Source of the DNA: Euborellia annulipes | Taxonomy: Eukaryota > Arthropoda > Insecta > Dermaptera > Anisolabididae | Assembly (NCBI GenBank): GCA_023213315.1 | Contig: JAKCPI010009546.1 | Span: 1 to 64,000, forward strand | DNA length: 64,000 nt | Direction: 5' to 3' | In this document: one piece after another, positions 23,601-33,722 of the stretch | Layout: the number at the start of each line of letters is the position of its first letter | Position numbering within the stretch: position 1 is the first letter of the stretch | The notes under the pieces: model-generated | Told to the model about the DNA's origin: nothing | The model's input: only the letters and a program-made list of their open reading frames with translations | Databases searched by the model: none | Program-made: the position numbers and the translations under genes

Positions 23601-26600
23601 TAATATCAAATACAAGTCCCTTAAAAAATTCACCCCTCTCCATGAGCAAATTCTGGTTACGTTACTTAATCAAGATATTCATTTTTATTATTATTATTTT
23701 CTTATTTAACTCACTTGGAAACAACTCTAACTTCTCCATCCCAAGTGCCAGATAAAGCTTCAAGTTCAGCCAACTTTATAGCAGAGTCAGATTCCAAAAT
23801 TGTTTTTACTGCATCGCGAACCTTAAATATTTAAAAATAAAATACAATTAAAATAAATAAATGTAAACAATAAAGAAGAAGAAACAGAGAGCAAAATTAG
23901 CCCCTACGAGTAGTGAAAATGTGCAACTCTACAATTTGACACAATGCCCTGTTATTTGAGTCTATTCTCTCGAAAATGTACTGATGATGACATAATTTAA
24001 TCAAAGACGAAACTATCTCCAATTCTCTTGAGTTTCATTTTGTAGAGGCTAATTTCTTGGCTGCCTGCTTCATTTATTTTTAAAATACAACAGTCACTTC
24101 ACAAATTGACATAAATACATTTTATTAAAGCATATTTGATGAAAACCAGCGATGGTGAATGTCAATTAAGGCAGCATTCTCAGACAGTTTGATAATAATG
24201 GCCAAACAATGGAGATCTACGGAAGGGAATGTATCAAATGGAAAAGCAGAAGTGAGTGAAGGTTCGGTAATTATTTTTATCATATATGATGGGCAAGAAC
24301 AAATTTTAAAAAATATCAATAAATAATAACTAGTAAGACTCTAATCACCAGCTAAATAAGTCAATTGGAAGTCTTAAATTTGTCAGAGGTACTTAGTATA
24401 TGAGACAGAACGTGGGCCCTTGCTCTAAATAGTCTCTTTTTTCTAGCTACGTGGTAAATAACTTACCTTTCCGAAATGTCAGCTATGACTTTTTTATTAG
24501 CCGTTTCCAAGCCCCCGGGCATTTATTTAAATTGAATGATAAACAATTTGAAACAAATTATTCGTCACAACAATAGATTACGATAATTAAGAATTTTTTT
24601 AATTAGTGTAAAAACAGAATTGGGTGAATTTGAATTCCTAATTAAAAACTAACTCTTGAGTTTTAAAAGGTATTTTTAAAAAGAGTTAAAATTAAGGCAA
24701 GCAATTAACGAGAACTTACTGCTCATATCAACGAGTTATTTTTATTAAAATAGATAAGTATAGAGAAAGAAATTACCAAAAATATAAACGATTTATATTT
24801 TTTCATACTTTTTGTGGAAGATTGGGATCCTCGAGGGAGATTTCATGAAATCCTGGAAGTACAATTAGTGAATTATGTTCATCATATTCATATTTAGTTC
24901 TTCCGGCGTCTGGATCAAAACCTCCTGCTACACCAATCGCTAAACGTGTAATTTTCTTTTCCGGGCCTTCTGAAGAAGGATCCGCAGGAATCTGAAACAA
25001 AATAATAGGAATATGTAATAATAATTCAAATAACGCCTTCATTGGCAAACTGGAGGAGGTACAGTGAGCGCCACAATTAAGTACCCACCTAATAGCTAGA
25101 GCTGGACCATATTTTTTATTTTAACTTAAAAATGCGTAAAACTAGGTAAATTCCCATAGTAAATAGTGACAGTTGATCCTCCGAAGGTTCCTTTTGGCCA
25201 CGCGGGCGCCTAGATCGATTCATGGTTCCCCCACCACCTACTCTGCACCCAGCCAATAGTGAAATAATTTTAATGACCGAAAAGGTAAAACGTAAAATCT
25301 GGTACAGATGATTTTATTTTACCTTTTCAAATTTAAAATTATTTTACCATATACCATACCATATACTTAAGGCTCTAGCTATCAGGTGGGGAACACACAA
25401 CTTTCTCTTACCTTCGGTAATCGAAAGTTGCGTTCTGTGCTTGTCCCACCAGATTTTTAGTGTCGACATATATTTAGTTTCCGAAAGTAGGGTACATTCA
25501 AATTTCAAAATGTAAAATTTATATGGGAAAATATTTATATTTGGTTACCATGGCAACCTATGAAGACCAAGAGTAGTGGGCTTCAGAAGATTTCAATGGC
25601 AAAATGAGAATATATATTTGAAAGAGCATCTAAAAAATAATTGATTTTTGAATTTTAATCAAAATCGTTGGAGACAATTTTGAGAAAATAAAAAAAAAAA
25701 CTGAAAAAGTACATCAGTAAACTACTAGTACTTTTTGGCCGATTTTGTTTAAAAGCTTATTTTCACGCCCTAGGGGGGTGCCTAACTTAAATATAAAATT
25801 TCAACTTCATAGCTCAATTCTTTAATGCTTAAAATTGAACACATGTCGCGAAAACCATTTTTTTGATTCAGGGGAACTCAAAACGTGTATATCCATCAAA
25901 ATCTCGAAATCGAATTTTTGGCATGAATTCAATACTTTCTCTCTCTACATATTAACATATATATATAGAGGTAAGAGAGAGTAAAAACCTTTCAGTGATT
26001 GCCTGCCACTAAAGGACATACGGGGCGGTCGTCAACTCACTTATAATGACGCATTTTGACTTTTGCTACCTGGTCTAAAATGAATTGTCGGGGGGAGGGG
26101 TAACTCACTTTCGAGGTTCTTGAACCCATACATGAGATATAAGGGGGTTCCTATAGACCAGCCCATAACGCACAACAATAGACTGGGATGGTTAAAATTG
26201 AATAATAGGTGAAGGTGTTAAGTGTTTGTTCAGGGGCCCTCTTATTTAAATAGTGAGCGGAGATTTAGGAATAACTAAATGCCCAGGAGTCCCCTGGACC
26301 TGCAAATTCTGAAGCACAGAACGACAACAGCAGTCGATTACAGTGGAGATTGTTAGACTGTGAAATGGGATCCCGGAACGCAACAGCGGGTCGGGTAATA
26401 TTGCGACAACTAAGAGCCAATTTCGTCAGCATTTATTAAATTAACAAGGGGAGTCGATGGATTGTTTTGGGTCGCATTGGGAAGGAGGGAGGAAAATAAT
26501 GAATTAGAATGTAAATTTAATGTAGGGCCTATAATTAATTTTTTGTGCTTCAGTAGGCAAAATAAACCATGTATCTTTCATGTCCCGTTTTGAGGAAAAA

Positions 26601-27229
26601 ATAATATAAATAGCTCACATATATTGAAGATTTAAAAGATTGTGTACCGGTATGTAAAAATAATTGTAATAAAATTATTTTAATCAAAAAAATTAACGGA
26701 TTTATCAAATGTCTGTTGTTACTAGTATATATTTTTTTTTTAATACTATTACAAAAAATAATTCTTAAAATTCTTTTGTTAAGTATTTGTATCAATTCTC
26801 ATGAGTCTCTATGATTAAATATTAACAAATAATGATTTCATTAATGTAAATATGTTGAGAATCAATTTTAAATTTATTTAAATAAAAAAATAAAACTAAT
26901 ATATAGATAGAGTAGCGTTACCTCTTTTTTGTCCCGTTTTAAATGAAGGTAAACAGCCGAGCCGGTTTTTTGAAAATAAGACTCAACATGAGCTTTTCCA
27001 AAACCAAGAAATGTTTTTAAGCTAACATAGAGGCCAGTTTCAGATTCCTAAAAATTGTTATTTCATTAAAAATGAGAAATATTTTATTTTTGCAGGTTAT
27101 AAAAAAAAAATCTCATTCACTCACCGGAGTATCAAAAGAGAAAACGCATTCGTCTTTATAAATTTTATCGATATTCTTTTGTGGAATACGAATTTGATCT
27201 ATATGAGGAGTAAGTAACTCCAAAGACAT
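17662..27229 (-). CDS. USP5: Ubiquitin carboxyl-terminal hydrolase 5 (isopeptidase T)
   Basis: Cytosolic/nuclear cysteine protease (C19) that disassembles unanchored polyubiquitin. Fourteen minus-strand exons: 27125-27229, 26922-27047, 24809-24991, 23715-23821, 23087-23274, 22136-22281, 21597-21790, 21455-21529, 20254-20464, 19981-20192, 19791-19913, 18382-18767, 17910-18113, 17662-17840; all junctions keep frame, giving 812 residues (human about 858). Domains in order: N-terminal cryptic ZnF region ([10 protein letters not shown]), ZnF-UBP ([42 protein letters not shown]), Cys box [13 protein letters not shown] (Cys near 332), [12 protein letters not shown]1 (about 637-680, LLDMGF), UBA2 (about 690-735, IISMGF), His box GHYVCHI (His near 772) and C-terminal [10 protein letters not shown]. 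Catalytic residues are present. Introns hold several foldbacks and family A/D repeats. Family identity is very secure. Confidence 0.95.
18174..18236. repeat. GGCGTAG-type MITE end with G/C tracts
   Basis: CAGGGGCGTAGTTAAGGGGG is followed by a C tract inside USP5 intron 12. It is a single terminus with no clear partner. Confidence 0.4.
18827..19773. mobile_element. Probable hAT-like element carrying a foldback
   Basis: CAGTGGCGTAGTCAGGAG at the left and the rough complement CTCTGGCTACGCTCCTG at the right suggest one element in USP5 intron 11. No clean 8-bp duplication is visible, so the boundaries are tentative. The foldback 19172-19585 lies inside it. Confidence 0.4.
19172..19585. mobile_element. 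Foldback element
   Basis: The left arm (AGGAGATTAAATAAAAAA, CACGACCTTCATCAGGGCAA, ATATTGTTAACTATAC) is mirrored at 19450-19560 (GTTAACAATATTTGCCCTGA, TGAAGGTCGTG, TTTAATCTCCTGGATG). The arms are about 120-150 bp with mismatches. Confidence 0.7.
20520..21120. other. USP5 intron 8, repeat fragments
   Basis: 20765-20830 (TCCTGAGGAAGATCACGACA) resembles a foldback arm, and 20940-20960 (GAGGAGGATGCAGCC) resembles another. No exon is missing here, because exons 8 and 9 join in frame. Confidence 0.4.
21123..21342. mobile_element. MITE with ~30-bp inverted ends
   Basis: GATGTTATGCATGAAGGAAC plus CAAGCGC at the left pairs with GGTTCCTTCGTGCATAACAT at the right. It lies in USP5 intron 8. Frames on both strands are shadows of the element. 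Confidence 0.7.
21823..22072. mobile_element. Near-perfect 250-bp palindrome filling USP5 intron 6
   Basis: The arms of about 120 bp run from TTTAATAGTAGAATT to the centre GTTACATACTGTATGTAAC (21944-21962) and back, with few mismatches. The palindrome occupies 250 of the 345 intron bases, about 30 bases from the acceptor of the exon that encodes the catalytic Cys. Confidence 0.85.
22345..23045. mobile_element. Long foldback in USP5 intron 5 with nested repeat
   Basis: Outer arms GTCAGCCAAACAAGATAGCC/GGCTATCCTGTTTGGCTGAC continue inward for about 120 bp (TTCTTATGAGAAT.../...ATTCTCATAAGAA). The centre (22520-22740) carries GTTATAACATCAGCGTTAAA, also present at 57440. ACAGCCACTT follows the right arm at 23036. 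Confidence 0.75.
25062..25391 (+). mobile_element. Family D MITE, right end removed
   Basis: The left end CAGTGAGCGCCACAATTAAG follows a TA dinucleotide. The inverted partner (CTCTAGCTATCAGGTGGGG) is reached at about 25374-25391 but stops exactly where family A begins, so the last roughly 20 bases are lost. Confidence 0.65.
25392..25983 (+). mobile_element. Family A element with truncated P1
   Basis: Starts inside P1 (ACACACAACTTTCTCTTACC) and ends with P2 (TACTTTCTCTCTC...GAGGTAAGAGAGAGTA). The CA microsatellite is lost but CATGTCGCGAAAA is retained. Confidence 0.75.
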
Positions 27230-29640
27230 TATGAAATAAATAAATACAAAAATCTAAAATAGGAGAATTATATGAATAATTGTTTTTTGATGGATGGCGT
27301 GAAAAAAATGTAATTTCATATCATTTGTCATGGATTTTGTCAAATGAATTCGTTAAAGATAAAACTAAATTCCCCTAAAGAACCGCTAAAATTCAAATTA
27401 AAAGAGTTCGTTTTAAAATTTAAATGTTACGGATATTATAAAAATAATATGAGAAAAGGGATGTATTGTCGATGTTTCTTCCAAAATCTTTTAAAAATTA
27501 ATTTAAAGAAGTTGTATGGCCTTAGATGCCGAAAAAGACCTTAAAAAAAAAAAGTTGTTATGGGTGAGAAAGAAAAGTGGTCAAAGCAATATATTTTTGT
27601 ACCCTTTGAATTGCCATTTAAGCCTAGTTCAAATCTAGCTACAGCATGTTTTTTTTTTTTAATTAATTATTAATATTTTTATTTTTAATGAAATAACTTA
27701 TTTACTTTCTTTTTTATGTGACTTATATTTAACTTATTTACTTTGTAGATATATTAAAAATCTAATAATTATAAAATTAGATTTTAAAATAAGAGGCCAT
27801 ATTCTAGTTGTTACTAACGTAAGTCTCATAATTAATTTGAGCAAACTTATTAATGTTTTGGTAATTTGAAAATTCTATAAATTGACCATTGATAACATAT
27901 TCTAATATAAAACTTCTAAATAAAGCGTTTGTTGTTTTCTTTTTACTGTCTCGAAACTATACTGTACATCAGGGCCGTAACGAGGGCGTGGCAAAACAGG
28001 CGCCCGCCATGGGCGCAACTGGGCTGGAGAGAGCAAAACAAAGGGGACCGACCTAGTTGTGAGATGCACAAGGTTTTTATTATTTTGGAAATTAAATTTT
28101 ATTTTGAATATAAAATTTTAAAAATTAATACGCCAGCCCCCCTCCCCCTCACATGAGGTATAAAAAACAGTTAAGAATTAAAAAAAAAAAAAGTGCAGAA
28201 GGTGGATTTGAACTCGCGAAGTTTGGTTACGTGAGAATGGAAAAAAATATAGATTGCTTGAGTTTTAGAATTCGGAATCCCGGATGGGTAAAGAGATCTA
28301 TGAAGCGGCTCTGGGCTTGCTTCGGAATCCCGAATTCTAAAAATCAATTATTTTAGCTCTTTGTTTTCTGATCTTTTAAAAGTTTTCTTTGCTTTTCCCA
28401 CTTAAATGAAGCTATCATTTTAAATTTAAAAAATTTTTATTATATAAAAATAAAAAACTAAACTAAAAAATAAACTTTTTTAATTAATAAAAAAAGAAAA
28501 CAATATATTAATAGAAATATTTTATTGAAATGCTACTAAACTATCAGATCAAAATTTTTTTTATAACATAATTTGTAGTGCTATTTAACAGGGTCGATCA
28601 GAGTGGAAGGCAAATCTGATTTTGATCTGGTCGTTTAGGGCCATTTAAGCCCAACAAAAAACAAAATATTTAGAGGGTTGATTATGGTTTTTGGTCGGTC
28701 CTGTTAAATATTATTAAAAGTGACCCGTTTACTTTGGATATATGTAGTGCTTTTTTATTTGGTGATAGTAAGATTAGCACCTTTTCTTGGGAAAAATTAA
28801 AAATATTTAAATGAATAGTTCGTTTAAGAAAACCGGCAAGATAATTTTTAGACCACTGTATATTCAGTACATTATTTATTTATGTATTTAATTTAAAATA
28901 AAAAGTTATTTGATATTTACAGAAAAGTTTAAGCGAGGGACAATAATAATATGCACTCAATTTCTCATGTGATTATTTCATTGTTTTTATAAAAGATGGT
29001 GATATTTATTAAAATTCTTCCTATGTTTGAACCAGTAAAGGTTCCATTAAAAATTTTTCATATTTTTTTGTAAAAACAATGGAAGTGTTTTAATATTGCC
29101 CCTCACTCCAAACAAGAGAACTTTTATAAAAATTTTTCAATATATTTAAGTAGTATATATAAATAAAACATTTTTGTGCTTTCAATTAAACATAAAAGTA
29201 ATATTTATTTGAAATTCTTCTTTAAATGGAAATAAGGAATCATCTTTAATTTTTTTCAAATGGAATGAAAAACAATAATTATTATTATTTGAAGGGTTGG
29301 GGGAAATATAGAGCTATGCCACGATCCTGTTGTTTCAAATAATTGCAATTTTAGGTTTTGAAAATTTCCATGATACAAAAATTTGAATTATTCTTAAAAA
29401 GTAAGGTGTTGCACTAGCACCCTCTTGAGATAGGTCTTATTTAGATCCTCAAACAATTTGATTGATACTTATTATTGGGAATAAGCATTAGATTATTATG
29501 CAGCTGCAAAAATCTGAACAAAGAATTTTTTTGGATCATAGTGCTATATTTTCTTAAGCCCTCATTTATACTATTTATTTTATAATCAAAAGGGTATAAA
29601 ATGACTTGAATTTAAAACCTTTGAAAATTTTCAATTTGTA
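27230..29640. other. Intergenic between USP5 and NAGK, no gene
   Basis: Contains an S1 SINE tail scrap (27511-27553), an AGGGCCGTAACGAGG repeat edge (27970-28040) and an imperfect hairpin built on GGAATCCCG (28263-28345). The rest is AT-rich. Confidence 0.45.
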
Positions 29641-30213
29641 AAGCCCCTTCCAGACTCTCGCAGAGTAACTTCTGCGATACTCGCCAAAGTTGCACGAGGC
29701 GAGGAACTAGCATCCACACTCTCGCGTTACTCCGCAAGCATCTCGATCCTATGAGGGACACCGAAGCTGTAGAGAGGGGGTAGCAGCTGCTGCTGCTATT
29801 TGTGCATATACCTATTATAATTTTGTTATATTTTTTTAAAGAAGAAAATTAAAAAATGGTAGAGGCGTCGTTTAATTATTCTTTATCTTTTGATTAGTAT
29901 ATTTAGGATCCAATTCACTGGTTCCCTTGAGCTTCAAGGAATTGAAATTGAAGGTTTATTATAAAATTATGAATATGAATAATAAATCAGAATCACTCAA
30001 TGACTGAAAGGCTAGCGAGGAAACACGAGAGTTTGGAGGTGCACTTCGCGTTTCCTCGTCCTCGTTTCTCGTATTCCTTTGACTTGGGTAGAAAAAAACG
30101 CTTCAAGAGCGAAGTAAGCCGAGGCGAGTACAAGTATAACGAGGCGGGCCAAGCAAAGCCTCCAGTTCTTCTTCTAGTTCCTCGGTCACTTCACAAGAGT
30201 CTGGAGGGGCCTT
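29641..30213. mobile_element. MITE with inverted ends AAG(G)CCCCTTCCAGACTCT
   Basis: The left terminus AAGCCCCTTCCAGACTCTCG is mirrored by AGAGTCTGGAGGGGCCTT. The inside is unusually GC-rich with mirrored CTCG/CGAG motifs, including GAGGCGAGGAACTAG and CTAGTTCCTCGG. A 71-codon plus frame (30000-30215) is part of the repeat. Confidence 0.75.
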
Positions 30214-30502
30214 AAAAAATTGTCATTCCATTTAAAAAAAAAAGTCAAATAATACAGATAACAAAGTATATTATGGAAATATTCTTACAAAAACCAAATC
30301 AAAATTTTGAAAGAAAAATTTATAAAGTGCTATATGCAATATATAAAATTATCAAAATAATTATAGTCAGCTCGATCTCGGAATTCCAAAAATTTTACCC
30401 TTTTTAAACATTGTCAGCAAAATGTCCGCCTTCCCCCTAAAAAAAAAAATTATATTCCCCCCCTTCCTCCCAGGAGGCATACCGACTGCGTCTTGACTAT
30501 AA

Positions 30503-30508
30503 TTTATT
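30503..30508 (-). terminator. Polyadenylation signal of NAGK
   Basis: Minus-strand AATAAA about 77 bases past the NAGK stop codon. Confidence 0.45.
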
Positions 30509-30584
30509 TCATTGATCTTAAAAAAAAAAGTGTAAAAGTATTATATTATATTTTGCTTTGAATATTGAAAAATTTCGAATCTAG

Positions 30585-33500
30585 TCAACTTGAATCTCTA
30601 TTGTATTGATAAAAAATAGAATAATTTTTAGAATAATCGCGAGGTAAATCAAAGCCTATATGTTTAGCTGCTAAATATGCTGCTCCTGTCCCCATGCTAG
30701 TAGTTAATTTCATTAAGGAAATTTTTTTTATTTGTGGATCTTGTTTTAATTCTTTAATAAATCCGGGTTTCATAAACTCCCAACTAAGCCAAACTGAACC
30801 GTCACAAACAACAGGCAAACCTCCTTCAGCACTAATCAAGGAAGGATCTGCTTTTGGGTAAAGAGCTTTTATATATCCTCCTAGAGCTTCTCCGGCTTGA
30901 GAAAATAACCATTTGCAAAGTGGATCTCCATCTTGGGCTCCCTCTGAGAGTAAAGAACAAAGTCCAGCAAAGAAAGATTTCTCGAAACTCTTATAACAAA
31001 AATCAAGAAGATCTGTCCTAAAAATTAATAAGAGAAAGTAAAAATCAAAAAAATTGTGCTTTATTATAAAAATAAAATTAAAAATTGTAAATATTAATAA
31101 AACTATATCATTATTTTCATATTATTATGATGTATACAAATAAAGATAAATAATGAACAACCATTTTTATACAGTAGAATCCCGATAATTCGAATCATCA
31201 CGGGACCGATGGTTTGGTACGAATTATCGGAAGTACAAGATTTAAAAAAATTAAAATATTAATGCGAAGACTGAATTGCAGAAAGGAAAGAAAAAATATA
31301 AGAGAAGCTCAATTTCCGTCACTCCTCGCAGCATTTCCTTTCAGTGAAAATATTACGAATGAACGAGAAAAACTTGTCTCTCTCCTTCCCCCTCTTGAAA
31401 ACAGTAAGCTGGAAATACGAATTAGAAGACGTTTTAAGTAACCACGAGCATAAAAAAAATACTAATTGCCAAGGGAACGGAAATGCATTGTTTTTATACC
31501 AGTTATTGGGATTTTTTCTGCAAGTATATACGAATTAGCGAGAAATACGAATAATCGGGCTACGAATTATCGGGATTCCACTGTAATAATGCCTACAAAT
31601 ATGGATTACGTTTTAGATAATTTATAAGAAAAAAAACCAACAAACCTATTTTTTACGTTGAAATGTTTCTTGATCAGTTGCCAGACTTTGTCAGTAGGAT
31701 GTGGAGGCTTTTTGAAATTATCTTGCTCGTCAAAGTAGATCTTGATTGCCATCTGGGAGATCCACCAGGCTGTAACAGGGATTCACTGAGAATGCAGGCT
31801 GGCGCAGGCGGGTACAATGCTAACGGTCAAGGAACAGACCTCCTGCCTCATCCCCAAGGAAATAGCCCCAACCGCCGCATCCATACATCTTGCCATCAGG
31901 ATTTAAAAGGAGCGAATTGGAACCGGTACCAGCAATCAGAACAATTCCGCCTGAAAAAAGACTCGCTCTATTTATTAATAAAATGTTCATTAATGCTCTA
32001 ATTTAATTGGAAATCAAATACCATTTTTATGTGCTGCAAGAACCGAACCAATTGTATCACTTTTAACGCTATAGTTTTTACTAAGATTAGGGTAATTTTT
32101 TGCCAAACCCTCTTGTAATTCTATATTCGTTTCTTCTTGTTCGCAACCACTTAAACACAAACCCTAAAAATTAAATGCTTTATATGTAATTAAAGAGAAT
32201 CAGTGATTTTCATTTTTTTATAAAGTACTAAAATGGTTGGGTAAATTACCTAAATTACCCCCCCCTTTTTTTTTGTTTGATTTTAGAATTTAAATTTTTT
32301 TGTTTGATATTAGAATTTAAATAGATCTTGATGGAGATTGTTCATTAGTAAAAAACCTCAATTTTCTTAAAATATATTTTGTTGTTGATATCATTTGTCT
32401 TTAAAGTAAAGTAAACGAGGTGTTCTAATTTTAAAAGGGAGTATAAGAATTTACTGATTTTAAAATAATCTCTGGATTAATATGAAATATTGCTGATAAT
32501 TATTAATTCATTTATCTGATAAAATTAAATTTCTCAATATTAAAATTTATAATAATAAGAAAAAAAGTAATAGTACTAACTAAGCTTGTAAGAGGTCTAT
32601 TATTAGGAATTCCTGCTTTAGATTTGGCTTCCTCGACCAGGGAATTGATGCGTTTTTGACATTCTTGCATTCCAAGTATCTGAAAATAAAATATTGAATT
32701 TTTATACACAAGTGTGACCGTACATAACTACAGTATATTCAGGGATGGGCGTTAATCAGTTACATGTATTTGAAATACAAGATACCAAATACAATATTAA
32801 TTGGTATTTTGTAACTCGTTACAGAATTGGCAAAGTAATTGCTATCTTGTATTTCGTTACATTTTTAGTAATTGGTATCTGAAATTCGAGATACCAAATA
32901 CTTTTTTTTTAATTTGCCGCAGTGTAAAAAGTCTTGCAGAGGGAGCTGAAATCGTTTTAATTTATTTAATATTACTGTATGTAATCGTCGTGTGGGTTCT
33001 CTGCTCCGGATCTTAGTAAAAACCAGTAACGAGAAGTCAATCAATCCGCCAAATTTTCACTCTTCGTTAAAAAACTTTTTGCTTTCTTCTTTCAACCAGC
33101 TCTCAACGACTAAATCTTTGTTCTTCTGCCCTAGTTGAAAGATTGTTTTCATTTGCGGGTTTATTTATTCTCCATCAAGTTCCAGATTATCCGACAAAAC
33201 TTTTGAAAACTTGGTTTTTGAAACCTTTTCATATTTTTATAAATAATTTTTTTTTAGTGTCATGAATAATTTTATTGTTTTCGATTTTCCAAAGGTATTC
33301 TCCAATATAAGTTTAGCTGCCACTTTCCTAAACTAAATTTATTTAGGGTTCCAGATCGAGCCCTGCACGGGCCGATTTTTTTGGCCCGGACCGGTCCGTG
33401 TCCGTATTTTTTTGATTTCCCGCCCGTAGCCTACCCGGCCCGTAATTTTTTACCATTCTTCAGGCCCGCCCGGAATTTTTTCAAACCCGCCCATTCCCGC

Positions 33501-33685
33501 CCGAGATTTAGTGAATGAATGAACGAATGTCTAGTAATTTTTACTTTCTCTTACCTATGTATATATGTAATATATATATAGAGAGAAAGTATTGGATTCA
33601 TGTCAAAAATTCGATGTCGAGATTTTGATGGATCTTCACGTTTTGAGGTCCCCTGAATCCAAAAAAGTGGTTTTCGCGACATGGT

Positions 33686-33722
<37 letters not shown>

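Larger units (their letters stand above)
24992..26921. repeat. USP5 intron 2: repeat-filled
   Basis: Holds the truncated family D element (25062-25391), the family A copy (25392-25983), then about 26000-26530 of moderately GC-rich unrecognised sequence, then plain AT-rich DNA. No extra exon is needed, because exons 2 and 3 join in frame. Confidence 0.6.
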
